Numbered from the stretch's first letter, positions 32,020-40,980 are shown. The stretch is 64,000 nucleotides of DNA from an uncultured Muribaculaceae bacterium (GCA_910579035.1 CAJTSR010000013.1:1-64000), one strand, 5' to 3'. Program-made: numbers and translations. The notes: generated from the sequence alone by a model not told the origin.

Positions 32020-32636
32020 CAGACAGCGGGTTCGTTAAGGAGGTCCATAAAGTCCATGGTGCTTGCCTCCAGACGGTTCATAATCTTGTTGATGCGCGCC
32101 ACAAGGTAGTTGTAGGCAAAGAGGGCGGCAATACCCACTATCAGACCGGCCACAGTGGTGACAAGCGCGGCATAGATGCCGGAAGCAAAAGAGGCGATAG
32201 TGGCCGAATTACCGGCAGACGCAATGGCGAAAAACGCCTGCACCATGCCGATTACCGTGCCGAGGAAGCCGAGCATGGGCGCTCCGGCAGCGGTGGTGGC
32301 AAGCCAAGGCAGGCCGCGGCTAAGCTTGGATATTTCGAGGTTGCCGGTATTCTCTATGGCCACGAGCACGTCGTTCATTGGCCGGCCTATGCGCGTGATT
32401 CCTTTCTCGATAAGGCGCGCGGCTGGCGACTGCGTGGCCTGGCACAGGTTGAGCGCGCTCTGAAGCTCGCCTTCGTGCACATAGCCGCGAATACGGTTCA
32501 TAAAGTTATTATCCTCCTTGGAGGCCCGCGCTATCACGATGGCTCTTTCGGCAAATACATAGATACTGAGCAACAGCAGCAAGGCGAGAGGCACCATAGT
32601 CCAGCCGCCTTCGAGGCAAAGATTCCAAAGACTCAT
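32019..32636 (-). CDS. exbB: ExbB/TolQ proton channel
   Basis: This 205-residue inner-membrane protein has three membrane helices: about 12-30, 98-122 and 140-165. The second and third hold the conserved GLPWLATTAAGAPMLGFLGTV and GIYAALVTTVAGLIVGI blocks. It forms the pentameric motor ring with ExbD. Its start overlaps the pdxJ stop (TAATG), so the B6 gene and the motor are translationally coupled, an arrangement I know from other Bacteroidales. Confidence 0.92.
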   Translation of the reverse strand: MSLWNLCLEGGWTMVPLALLLLLSIYVFAERAIVIARASKEDNNFMNRIRGYVHEGELQSALNLCQATQSPAARLIEKGITRIGRPMNDVLVAIENTGNLEISKLSRGLPWLATTAAGAPMLGFLGTVIGMVQAFFAIASAGNSATIASFASGIYAALVTTVAGLIVGIAALFAYNYLVARINKIMNRLEASTMDFMDLLNEPAV

Positions 32637-33367
32637 TACAGAATGCGTGTGTTAGGGTTAAGACAAGCTTTATAGCGGCGTATGGTTTCTTCCAAGCCGA
32701 GGTACAGGGCGTCGCAGATAAGGGCGTGGCCTATCGACACCTCGCTGAGGAAGGGTATGCGGCTGCTGAAGAAGGCGAGATTATCGAGCGACAGGTCGTG
32801 ACCGGCGTTAACGCCCAGACCGAGCCTGCGGGCGGCATCGGCAGCTTCCACATATGGAGCCACGGCCTCCTCGGGGCGAGTCGGGTAAAGGTCGGCGAAA
32901 GGTTTGGTATACAGTTCCACGCGGTCGGCGCCCGTAGCGGCCGCGGCCTTGACTGTATCTACATCGGCTGCCACGAATATCGACGTGCGCACGCCGGCTT
33001 CCTTGAATTTCTCAACCAATGCCGACAAAAACTCGCCGTTGGCCTGAACGTCCCAGCCGGCCGACGATGTGAGCACGCCGGGGGCGTCGGGCACGAGGGT
33101 TACCTGCGTGGGGCGCACCTGAAGTACGATGTCGATCAGCCGCTCGTCGGGATACCCCTCTATATTGAACTCGCTGCGGAGAAGAGGCCTGAGGCGGAAC
33201 ACGTCGTCGCGGCGTATATGGCGCTCGTCGGGACGCGGGTGCACAGTTATGCCGTCGGCACCGAAGCGCTCCGAGTCAAGAGCTACCACGCACACATCGG
33301 GGCGGTTCTCGCCACGGGCATTGCGCAATGTTGCAATTTTATTTATATTAACGCTTAAGTTTGTCAT
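32636..33367 (-). CDS. pdxJ: Pyridoxine 5'-phosphate synthase
   Basis: This 243-residue TIM-barrel enzyme condenses 1-deoxyxylulose 5-phosphate with aminoacetone phosphate to give pyridoxine phosphate. The N-terminal NINKIATLRNARG, central GITVHPRPDERHI and C-terminal VNAGHDLSLDNL blocks are diagnostic. ATG 33367 is used; the open frame runs far upstream across the divergent nadK-side gene and is not coding there. Its partner pdxA is in the window at 52.9-54.0 kb, so the DXP-dependent B6 route is present. Confidence 0.95.
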   Translation of the reverse strand: MTNLSVNINKIATLRNARGENRPDVCVVALDSERFGADGITVHPRPDERHIRRDDVFRLRPLLRSEFNIEGYPDERLIDIVLQVRPTQVTLVPDAPGVLTSSAGWDVQANGEFLSALVEKFKEAGVRTSIFVAADVDTVKAAAATGADRVELYTKPFADLYPTRPEEAVAPYVEAADAARRLGLGVNAGHDLSLDNLAFFSSRIPFLSEVSIGHALICDALYLGLEETIRRYKACLNPNTRIL

Positions 33368-33484
33368 CACTATGGTAATTCGCGGAATTATTCGTATTTT
33401 TGTATTTGCTTTAGCACCAACAGAGTCGCATCCCTCTCTTGGACTATGCAAATTTAGTGAGAAAGAAGTAAACGACGAAAGATT

Positions 33485-33859
33485 TTGCCAACAAAGTTCC
33501 CCGAACACGAATATCTCTATCCTCCCGTTGCCGACAGCTCGCGGCTTCTGGTGGGTTGCAGCCGCGAAGACTACAGCGCCTCGCGCATAGCGCACGCCGT
33601 GGAGGACTGCGACGCGCACCTGCTCAATCTCAACGTTACGAGCTTCAATACCGGATACGATGCCGACACATACTACGCCGACAATTCCAAGTTCCCGGTT
33701 GTGTTCGACATTCGCGTAAGCCACCGCAATGCCGACAGCATAATGCGCTCGCTCGAGCGATACGGCTACACAGTGCTCGACACAGAGGACGCCCCCGGCG
33801 CCGACAACGACACTGTGCGCGAACGCATCGACCTTTTCTTCAAATATTTAGAGCCTTAA
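33485..33859 (+). CDS. Small protein like the C-terminal ACT-like half of CBS-domain proteins
   Basis: This 124-residue protein sits 4 bp before nadK. Its sequence (DYSASRIAHAVEDCDAHLL, then NADSIMRSLERYGYTVL and RIDLFFKYLEP) resembles, from memory, the C-terminal third of a two-CBS-domain protein found beside nadK in Bacteroides. The CBS part is missing and no remnant is seen upstream. In this frame a stop at 33458-33460 leaves only TTG 33485 (or ATT) as start. A TATTTTTG box near 33393 would drive it divergently from pdxJ. Ligand and function are unknown. Confidence 0.65.
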   Translation: MPTKFPEHEYLYPPVADSSRLLVGCSREDYSASRIAHAVEDCDAHLLNLNVTSFNTGYDADTYYADNSKFPVVFDIRVSHRNADSIMRSLERYGYTVLDTEDAPGADNDTVRERIDLFFKYLEP

Positions 33860-33863
33860 TCAT

Positions 33864-34730
33864 ATGCGCATAGCAATTTACGGCAGCAGACGGCAGGAAG
33901 AGGCCGCTCCGACGGTAGCGGTGTTTCTCGACGAGTTACGCAGGAGGTCGGTCGACATTGTTATGCACCGCAAACTGTACCGCCATCTTTTCGAGATAAT
34001 ACCTCAGGCACTCGCCGCCGTCGGAACTGTTACCGACAGTTCCGACTTTGAGGCGGACCTTGCCGTGAGCCTCGGCGGCGACGGCACGTTCCTGCGCACC
34101 GCCATGTGGGTAGGCCAAAAAGAAATTCCGATAGTGGGCGTCAACACCGGGCACTTGGGCTACCTCACCAGCATAACGGTAGCCGAGCTGCCCCTACTGC
34201 TCGACTATCTCGCCTCCGACCATTTCCGCATAGAGCGTCGCGGCCTCATAGAGCTTGCCTCGCCCGCTCTCGAGCCGCATTTCTGCCCCTATGCGCTGAA
34301 CGAGGTGGCAATAAGCAAAGACGAATCGGCATCGATGATCTGGGCCGAGGTGATGGTCGACGGCGTGAGGCTCGGAGCATACCGCGCCGACGGCCTGCTC
34401 GTGTGCACATCGACAGGCAGCACCGCCTATAATCTCTCGGCGGGAGGCCCCATAGTGCAACCAACTGTCAACGTCCACGTGATATCGCCCGTGGCCGCAC
34501 ATTCGCTTGCCATGCGACCGCTCGTTGTCGACGGCAATGCCGAAATAAAGATACTGCCCACCGGGCGCACGCCGCGCGTGAGGCTCGCCCTCGACGGACG
34601 TTCCACCGAGATAGAGATGGGCACGGAGATACGGCTTGTGAAAGCGCCTTTCAGCGTTCTGCTGCTTCAACCTGCCGCCTACACCTTTGCCGACGGTCTG
34701 CGCGAAAAACTGCACTGGGGCGCGGAATGA
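33864..34730 (+). CDS. nadK: NAD kinase
   Basis: This 288-residue cytoplasmic enzyme phosphorylates NAD to NADP. The GGDG motif is SLGGDGTFLRTA (about residue 70), followed by GVNTGHLGYLTS, the NE motif region (ALNEVAISKDES), and the glycine-rich TSTGSTAYNLSAGGPI block. Length is standard. It is 4 bp after the ACT-like gene and overlaps the next gene by 4 bp, forming a three-gene rightward unit. Confidence 0.96.
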   Translation: MRIAIYGSRRQEEAAPTVAVFLDELRRRSVDIVMHRKLYRHLFEIIPQALAAVGTVTDSSDFEADLAVSLGGDGTFLRTAMWVGQKEIPIVGVNTGHLGYLTSITVAELPLLLDYLASDHFRIERRGLIELASPALEPHFCPYALNEVAISKDESASMIWAEVMVDGVRLGAYRADGLLVCTSTGSTAYNLSAGGPIVQPTVNVHVISPVAAHSLAMRPLVVDGNAEIKILPTGRTPRVRLALDGRSTEIEMGTEIRLVKAPFSVLLLQPAAYTFADGLREKLHWGAE

Positions 34731-35479
34731 GGGCAAGCGCTATAACGATACAGTCGGGACTTTACAGCCACCCCGAACTCGGCGACATACGAATCACTGT
34801 CAACGGACGCGCCCGCAGCATCGTGGCTCGCTGGAACGGAGCCGAACTACGGATAACGGTACCGCCAAAACTGCCGCAGGCGGAATACGACCGCTTCATC
34901 GACCGTTTCGGGCCGCGTCTGCTCGCCACCAAGCCAAAACCACGCTTCGCCATAGACCAGATACTGGACACGCCGGAAGTTGACTTCTCAATAGTGCAGG
35001 GCTGGGAGGATGACAAAGACGTCTTCATGACATCGGTGGAGAAAACGCCGGTACGACGCAAGTACAAAAATTTCTACATACATCTGTCGGCGCTCGCCGT
35101 CGACAGAATAGACACAGCCGAAGTTCAGGGGCATATCAACCGACTCATACTTATCGGAGCACACGACGCCAGCGCGAAATTCGTGCTTCCGAGGGCAAGG
35201 CAGCTTGCATCGGAGGTAGGACGGCGACCACTCGGCTGGGCCATCAAGGAATCGCGCACCAAGCTCGGCTCATGCTCGTCGCGCGGTATCATAACACTCA
35301 GCCCCCGGCTGATATTCCTCCCTCAGGAGTTGCGCGACTTCGTTATATACCACGAGCTGGCACACCTGTCGGAAATGAACCATTCCTCCAGTTTCCACGA
35401 CGTCTGCAACGAATACTGCGGCGGTCGCGAACAAGAGCTGCAGCAACGCTTACGCCTCTTCCGCTTCCCTGTGTTCTGA
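34727..35479 (+). CDS. YgjP/SprT-like M48-type metallopeptidase (DUF45)
   Basis: This 250-residue cytoplasmic protein has a C-terminal zinc-peptidase domain: YHELAHLSEMNHSSSFHDV (about residue 208) gives HExxH plus the third histidine. The preceding RTKLGSCSSRGIITLSPRL block is typical of YgjP/DUF45. E. coli YgjP is only partly characterised; substrates are unknown. Translation is coupled to nadK by ATGA overlap. It ends 27 bp before the left 417-bp inverted repeat, with no separate terminator. Confidence 0.85.
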   Translation: MRASAITIQSGLYSHPELGDIRITVNGRARSIVARWNGAELRITVPPKLPQAEYDRFIDRFGPRLLATKPKPRFAIDQILDTPEVDFSIVQGWEDDKDVFMTSVEKTPVRRKYKNFYIHLSALAVDRIDTAEVQGHINRLILIGAHDASAKFVLPRARQLASEVGRRPLGWAIKESRTKLGSCSSRGIITLSPRLIFLPQELRDFVIYHELAHLSEMNHSSSFHDVCNEYCGGREQELQQRLRLFRFPVF

Positions 35480-35506
35480 CGTCGACGGGGATTTTCTACA
35501 TTAAAG

Positions 35507-35923
35507 TGTTGATAACCCAATAATTCTTTTTTAATTTTTCGAGTTGCTTTAATGCAACGGGCGCATATACGAACAACCATTCCGACATTCCAAATTATAG
35601 CGACAATAGTTTTCACCCCGTTTAAATACCGGTTTTGAACACTTTTGCGCCCGGTTTTGAACGAAATTAGTTATGAAATTATGTACAGACAGCACTTTCA
35701 ACACTATGTTCATAACATATCTAAACAGCTAAAAACCATACAAAAGCTCTGTTTATAATATGTAGAATTACCAACAGCATACTCCAATAACCTATCAATC
35801 CAACATACTCTCCAAAAAGTTATCGCGGCTTTCAACACCGATTATTGTTGTTATTGAGAGTCTGTTTGAAATGATTATTTTTTTTCAAATAAAGAGATAA
35901 ATAAAAATAAAGGGTGTTGAAAA
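35507..35923. repeat. Left copy of 417-bp inverted repeat flanking lepB operon
   Basis: This fills the 457-bp gap after the DUF45 gene. Compared with 38325-38740 in reverse, the outer 211 bp (35507-35717) differ at only three positions and have no gap. The middle 98 bp are diverged but equal in length, and the inner 108 bp are about 90% alike. It contains two 12-bp direct repeats CCGGTTTTGAAC (35629-35640 and 35651-35662) and ends in TGTTGATAACCCA outside and GTGTTGAAAA inside. No reading frame, transposase or RNA class is recognised. Confidence 0.9.
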
Positions 35924-35936
35924 ACTCACTGCTGCC

Positions 35937-36179
35937 CTATTTTTTGAAATAGGCCTTGATGCGGCGTACGCCCTCTGCCCCGAGTATTGTGAGGCCTGAA
36001 TATTGGAAAAGTTTCGCAAGGCCGAACAGCACAGTCCAAAGCACTCCCTTGTCCGCCGCACTTATAGGCAGCAGCATTTGCGCGAAACTGAGAATGTAGA
36101 AAGGCACGCAGAGCAGCATCACTATCACGCCGGTGCGGAACGACAGCTTGCCGAGAAATTCCTTTACTCTGCCAATCAA
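35937..36179 (-). CDS. Small membrane protein, last gene of lepB operon
   Basis: This 80-residue protein has two hydrophobic segments (about 16-38 and 45-66) and a basic C-terminus (RRIKAYFKK), predicting a hairpin in the inner membrane. The frame starts at TTG 36179, whose bases overlap the wbqC stop (TTGA); no ATG precedes the first helix. I recall similar uncharacterised proteins after wbqC in other Bacteroidales, but no function is known. It ends 13 bp before the left inverted repeat. Confidence 0.65.
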   Translation of the reverse strand: MIGRVKEFLGKLSFRTGVIVMLLCVPFYILSFAQMLLPISAADKGVLWTVLFGLAKLFQYSGLTILGAEGVRRIKAYFKK

Positions 36180-36793
36180 TTTTTGGTCAAGAAAATTGCA
36201 GCTTCGGGGCCGAGGTTGAACAATAAGTCGAGTATGCTCAGGCCGGGTATGAATCCGAGTTCTTGTCCGCGCACCTGCCAGTATTGCGACGAAGGGGCAT
36301 ATTCTTCAAAACATTTGCGCAGAAAAGAATCCGCGCAGTCGTCCGCGGGCGCCTCCTGCGTCCTCGAGCATATCCCGAGGGTTGAGCGCACTATCGAGTC
36401 GGCCATGTCGCAAAGCTCCGTTATGGATTGCCCTGTCGGCTCGCTGAACACAGGCATGAGCCTGTCTATGTAAAATTCAAAGAAAGGAGAGCGGCCATAA
36501 GCCGTGGCGAGCGTGTCGGGCATCGTTTCCCACCATCTGCCGTGAGCCGATACCTTAACGTCGCACCACAGTGTGGCACCTTCAGGACGGCTCACGGGCA
36601 CAGTCAAGGAAATTTTACCCCGTGTGGAGGCTATGTCGAAGCGATGAACGCTCTTGAAGCGTTTGTCGTATCTCAGCTCATTGTCGACATAGGCCGCCCC
36701 GTAGCGCGCCATCAGGGCATAGTAAGCCACTGAGCCGAACAGCTGCGGAGGCAGCACGGCCACGCGGCCGGGATATAGCGGAGCCGGCTTCAT
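36176..36793 (-). CDS. WbqC-family protein
   Basis: This 205-residue WbqC-like protein opens with the family's substrate-binding start (VAVLPPQLFGSVAYYALMARYG) and continues through KISLTVPVSRP and PFFEFYIDRLMPVF. The family is linked to O-antigen sugar modification and phospholipid or sugar acyl transfer in some clusters, but biochemistry is sparse. Here it is welded to lepB by a 4-bp overlap on one side and to the small membrane protein on the other, and no sugar genes are near. Confidence 0.85.
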   Translation of the reverse strand: MKPAPLYPGRVAVLPPQLFGSVAYYALMARYGAAYVDNELRYDKRFKSVHRFDIASTRGKISLTVPVSRPEGATLWCDVKVSAHGRWWETMPDTLATAYGRSPFFEFYIDRLMPVFSEPTGQSITELCDMADSIVRSTLGICSRTQEAPADDCADSFLRKCFEEYAPSSQYWQVRGQELGFIPGLSILDLLFNLGPEAAIFLTKN

Positions 36794-38277
36794 TTGTCGG
36801 GATTGGCCGAACGCAGTATGCGGTTCCAGCGTATTTTGCCGTCGAAAAGCGAACGCTCGCGGTCGAACGACGCAAGCACTATCATGGGAGTACCCACTAT
36901 GTGGTCTTCAGGCACAAAGCCCCAGAAACGCGAATCCTGGGAATTATCGCGGTTGTCGCCCATCATAAAGTAGTAGTCCATATCGAACGTGTAGGTCGTG
37001 GCCGGCTTGCCGTCGATATACACCTTTTCGGTAGCGATGTCGAAATAAGCGTCGGAATGTCCCTCGTAGTTGCGTATGCAGCGCTCGTATGTGCGCCAGT
37101 TGGCAGGGGTAAGCTCTATGGTCATACCCTTGGCAGGAATGAGGAGGCCTTCGGCACCGCCGTAGTTCGCCAGCGTCCAGTCGGCATCTTCTCCGAAAGG
37201 AAAGGCGTATGAATTGGCACCCTCTGCCGAAAAGTATGGAGCGATGTCGTTGAACTTTGCTATGGCGAGCATCGTTCCGTCGGCTTTCATACGGGATATC
37301 ATATCCGATGTAAGAGGCGCCATATAGGCATATGTGTCGGCCGGAGCATCGCTCAGGAAAGGCTGAATGTTGATGCGCGAGGCGCTCATAGGCTCGAAAG
37401 TGCCGAGGTCGGCTTCAGCTATGCCCAGCGAACGGGCATCGTCGGTAGTGAGGGGCCTCGAGGTAGCAAACACATAGTTGAACTGCACGTTCTTGGGGAA
37501 CGGACGAACGTTGCCGTCGATATACAAGGTGTCGTTGACTATCTTGATGCGATTGCCGGGAAGGCCTACGGCGCGCTTTACGAAATTCTGTCGGCGGTCG
37601 ACCGGGCGGTATATCACATCGCCGAACGTGGCCTTGTCGGCCTTGATCTTGTCGCGGCCGTACTGCTTCACGAGCAGGTCGTAGTACATCGGTGTTTCCT
37701 CGAACTTGGAAGCCACAGTGTCGCCGGCTGGGAAATTGAACACAACGATGTCGCCCTCCTCTACCGAGCGCAGCCCTTTGAGGCGGCGGTACTCTACCGA
37801 CGGTTTGTCGAGGTACGACTTATGCCCTAAAAGCGTGTTGTGGACAAGCGGGAAATGAACAGGCGTCATAGGCACGCGCGGACCATACACCATCTTGTTT
37901 ACCCACAGGTAGTCGCCGGTGAGCAGGGTTTTCTCAAGAGAACTCGACGGTATCTGGTAGTTTTGTCCCACGAAGGCAAACACGAAATATACAAGCACCA
38001 GGGCATAGACAATGGCGTCGACCCAGCTCATAACCGAACGCGTGACCTTCGATTTGCTTTTCTTCCACCATGTGAACGGTATGTACCCACTTATATATAT
38101 ATCGAAAAGAAGCAGCTCGAAAATAGCAAGCCACCAGTCGCCCATCCAGGCCACCCAGGCTAAAAAAACGATGCTGACAAGTCCGAACCGAATCCAGCGT
38201 GTTGTTTTTACTTCTTTCAAACGACGGCGAAAGTCGGCCACAAATCCTTTTTCTTCTTTATTGTCTGAATTTTCCAT
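36790..38277 (-). CDS. lepB: Signal peptidase I
   Basis: This 495-residue inner-membrane protease removes signal peptides. Membrane segments at about 30-75 and 90-115 precede the catalytic serine in QIPSSSLEKTLLTGDYL (about residue 128). The general-base lysine is in RQNFVKRAVGLPGN, and the C-terminal box is FMMGDNRDNSQDSRFWGFVP. Between the last two boxes is a periplasmic insert of about 170 residues, absent from E. coli LepB but usual in Bacteroidales. ATG 38277 is used. TATCTTTG at 38285-38292 would give an almost leaderless mRNA. The operon lies wholly between the two inverted repeats. Confidence 0.95.
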   Translation of the reverse strand: MENSDNKEEKGFVADFRRRLKEVKTTRWIRFGLVSIVFLAWVAWMGDWWLAIFELLLFDIYISGYIPFTWWKKSKSKVTRSVMSWVDAIVYALVLVYFVFAFVGQNYQIPSSSLEKTLLTGDYLWVNKMVYGPRVPMTPVHFPLVHNTLLGHKSYLDKPSVEYRRLKGLRSVEEGDIVVFNFPAGDTVASKFEETPMYYDLLVKQYGRDKIKADKATFGDVIYRPVDRRQNFVKRAVGLPGNRIKIVNDTLYIDGNVRPFPKNVQFNYVFATSRPLTTDDARSLGIAEADLGTFEPMSASRINIQPFLSDAPADTYAYMAPLTSDMISRMKADGTMLAIAKFNDIAPYFSAEGANSYAFPFGEDADWTLANYGGAEGLLIPAKGMTIELTPANWRTYERCIRNYEGHSDAYFDIATEKVYIDGKPATTYTFDMDYYFMMGDNRDNSQDSRFWGFVPEDHIVGTPMIVLASFDRERSLFDGKIRWNRILRSANPDK

Positions 38278-38324
38278 ATAGCCGCAAAGATAACAATTTT
38301 CCGGGATATTGCGGGGACTGTCGG

Positions 38325-38740
38325 TTTTCAACACCTTTTATTTTTATTTATCTCTTTATTTGAAAAAAATAATCATTTCAAACAGCCCTTAAATAGCAAC
38401 AATAATCGCTGTAGAAAGCCGCTATAACTTTTTTGCTGTTCTATTGCATCTGAGGCTTATTGGTGTCTGATGTATGTAAGTCTACATTTTATTTACAGGC
38501 TATACTTCTGTTTTAAAGTATTTTAAGCTTGTTATGAACATAGTGTTGAAAGTGCTGCCTGTACATAATTTCATAACTAATTTCGTTCAAAACCGGGCGC
38601 AAAAGTGTTCAAAACCGGTATTTAAACGGGGTAAAAACTATTGTCGCTATAATTTGGAATGTCGGAATGGTTGTTCGTATATGCGCCCGTTGCATTAAAG
38701 CAACTCGAATAATTAAAAAAGAATTATTGGGTTATCAACA
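38325..38740. repeat. Right copy of the 417-bp inverted repeat
   Basis: This reverse copy of 35507-35923 starts 47 bp upstream of lepB. The near-identical 211-bp block is at 38530-38740, the diverged block at 38432-38529 and the inner block at 38325-38431. The remaining DNA to the next gene (38741-38916) holds a rightward promoter and nothing else recognisable. The two copies bound a 3234-bp segment. Confidence 0.9.
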
Positions 38741-38851
38741 ACTGTTTTAAACAAAGTGTAGAAAGTGTGTCTGTACCCTTTTACGTGCCGCCGGTTCACG
38801 CGGTATAATCATTTAATGTATATATAAATTAATTAAATTTATTTAAAATTA

Positions 38852-38882
38852 TTGTGGAATCAAAAAGATAAACATAATATTG
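38852..38882 (+). promoter_or_regulatory. Promoter for secreted-protein gene
   Basis: TTG (38852-38854), 20 nt, TAATATTG (38875-38882) is a one-mismatch Bacteroidetes promoter, 34 bp before the start codon. Confidence 0.6.
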
Positions 38883-38916
38883 CACCGTGAACATAAATCC
38901 ATTTTAAAACCTATTA

Positions 38917-40908
38917 ATGAAACAACTTTACACAATTCTTGCGACTCTTGCTGTATCTGTGTTACCATCCATGTCGCAGCAGGTGGTGCCTTCTCAAACC
39001 ATTCCTGTCAAGGTGCCGAAGCATATTGAACGTATGCACGCGCCAGAAAGCTCGAAGTCGGAATCGGAAATCTACGATGTGACGATGATTCTCTCGGAAG
39101 ACTTCGAGAAGTTCACCAAAGGTACGGTTGAGAAGCCTGATACCGAAGTTCTCGACGGGTTCATTAATTCTGAACTTACCCAAGCGCCCTACTGGAGCGC
39201 CCAAAGTGTGTATCAGGCCGGTGGCAGCGTTTTCATAGACCGTGCCAACGACATCAATGCCAATCTGTGTTCTCCTATCCTTGAACTGCCTGATAATGGC
39301 AAGCCCGTGGTGGTTACTTTCAAAGGGCGTCTTGGGGACAAGACATACAACCACGACTGGGTGCAGGTATATATGATAGATGTTACAGATCCTAACGATC
39401 CAAAGACATTCACCAACGATTATGCCAATTGTTACGACGAATGGAAGGAATATAAGTTCGTGTTAGACAAGGCAAGAAAAGGCACCGACTTCTTCTTCCA
39501 GTTCAGCGGTTATGACACGTCGGTTCTTTTCGACGATATAGAGATAAAGTTCCTTGACCCGAAGGTAACTCCTCCTGTGGCAAGCGCGCATTCCGATTTC
39601 CACCTCAAAGGATTCACCGCCAACTGGGAAGCTGTGGAAGGGGCCGATTCCTATCTTGTAAGTCTGTATACAATCAATGCCGACCGCGACAAAACCCGCA
39701 ATTATATTGTCAAAGACCGGCCGGTAGACGGTACCAGCTATGCCTTTTCCGACATAGAAACACACGAAGCTACATACTACTATGTGGTAAAAGCCAAGAA
39801 AGGCAATACCGAATCGCCTGAATCAAAGGCAATAAAGGTAAACGGGCTTATCACCCCTTCCGATATTAAGGTGACTACCGGTTCGTCGGGCAATCTGGAA
39901 ATATCGTGGTCGGAAGTTCCGGGCGCCGACTATTACGAATTTATGGCATACCGCCAGTATGAGGCAAAGACAGACGAAACATTTGTAGTTTCTGAAGAAA
40001 ACTTCGACAAACTTGTTTCTTCCGGCACGCCGCTCGAACCCGAGTGGGATCTGCCCGAGCAGGAAGAACTCGACGAATTTACAAACCAGCCCGGCTGGAT
40101 TGCCCAGAATCCTGCTCACATCAATGGCGCTTACGGTCTTGTAGGCTATTATTATCAGCAGTACGGCTCTCTCGCATTCCTTGAATCGCCCTATATGGAC
40201 CTCTCGCCAAATGGTGGGAATGTGAATGTGTCGCTCGACCTGTATGGCGCTTATGTTGATGAGCTTGACATATGCAATGCCATTGTGCGTATGATGACTG
40301 TTGACCTTGAGAATCAGGAACTCAAAACTGTAGATAGAAAGACAATAGTGGATCTTCCCGCCGAATGGACAAGTCACTCCGTTGACTTGAAGGGAGGCAC
40401 AAATCTGTCGACTATCGAAATTCTTTCTACGGCAGGCTATCTCTTCATTGACAATATCTTGATTACACAGCAACTCAAGGCCGGCGAAAAAGCCAAGGTT
40501 ATTTACAGTGATACCAAAACTGAAAAAAACAGCATAAGCGTGCCGGTGCTCGACATTCTCCGTGGACAGGACATAGTGTTCAGAGTCCGTGCCGTCCGTG
40601 AGATATGGGACGAGATGCACTTCTCTGTCAATGAATACGTTCGCGGAGCCTATACAGGCGAACACAGCTATTCTGTTGCCACCTCGGGTATCGAAGGTGT
40701 GGAGTCCGGCTCGGCGCAGACGAAGGTTATGATTGAAAACGGCACTCTGTTCGTTGTCAATCCCGATGGCGAGGCTGTAGAGGTATTCGATACCATAGGG
40801 CGCAATGTGGCTTCCGACCACAGCGGAGCGCAGTTGGTGACAATACCTCTGGATTCTGAAGGTATATACATTGTCCGTGTGGCCGACAAGACTTTCAAAG
40901 TACTATGA
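38917..40908 (+). CDS. Secreted multidomain protein with T9SS C-terminal tail
   Basis: This 663-residue protein has a signal peptide (about 1-20, SMS-QQV), and two jellyroll 'choice-of-anchor' type domains at about 55-210 and 355-510 (each with SEDFEKF- or ENFDKL-like starts and a DDIEIKF or IDNILIT strand). Two fibronectin-III-like domains lie between (ANWEAVEGADSYLVSLY, ISWSEVPGADYYEFMAY). The last 75 residues form a sorting domain ending EGIYIVRVADKTFKVL. That tail marks cargo for type IX secretion via PorV. The binding target is unknown; adhesion or substrate capture is a guess. Confidence 0.8.
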   Translation: MKQLYTILATLAVSVLPSMSQQVVPSQTIPVKVPKHIERMHAPESSKSESEIYDVTMILSEDFEKFTKGTVEKPDTEVLDGFINSELTQAPYWSAQSVYQAGGSVFIDRANDINANLCSPILELPDNGKPVVVTFKGRLGDKTYNHDWVQVYMIDVTDPNDPKTFTNDYANCYDEWKEYKFVLDKARKGTDFFFQFSGYDTSVLFDDIEIKFLDPKVTPPVASAHSDFHLKGFTANWEAVEGADSYLVSLYTINADRDKTRNYIVKDRPVDGTSYAFSDIETHEATYYYVVKAKKGNTESPESKAIKVNGLITPSDIKVTTGSSGNLEISWSEVPGADYYEFMAYRQYEAKTDETFVVSEENFDKLVSSGTPLEPEWDLPEQEELDEFTNQPGWIAQNPAHINGAYGLVGYYYQQYGSLAFLESPYMDLSPNGGNVNVSLDLYGAYVDELDICNAIVRMMTVDLENQELKTVDRKTIVDLPAEWTSHSVDLKGGTNLSTIEILSTAGYLFIDNILITQQLKAGEKAKVIYSDTKTEKNSISVPVLDILRGQDIVFRVRAVREIWDEMHFSVNEYVRGAYTGEHSYSVATSGIEGVESGSAQTKVMIENGTLFVVNPDGEAVEVFDTIGRNVASDHSGAQLVTIPLDSEGIYIVRVADKTFKVL

Positions 40909-40980
40909 TAGATTCTCAGTAGTGCCGTGCAGCCCGTGCGGCACTACTGAAAAAAATGTCTAACCAGAAAATAACAGTTT

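Noticed and set aside
35480..38760. Replication origin in the inverted-repeat region
   Set aside because: Only one DnaA-like 9-mer per copy, with mismatches, and no dnaA/dnaN-type neighbours; kept only as a low-weight remark.
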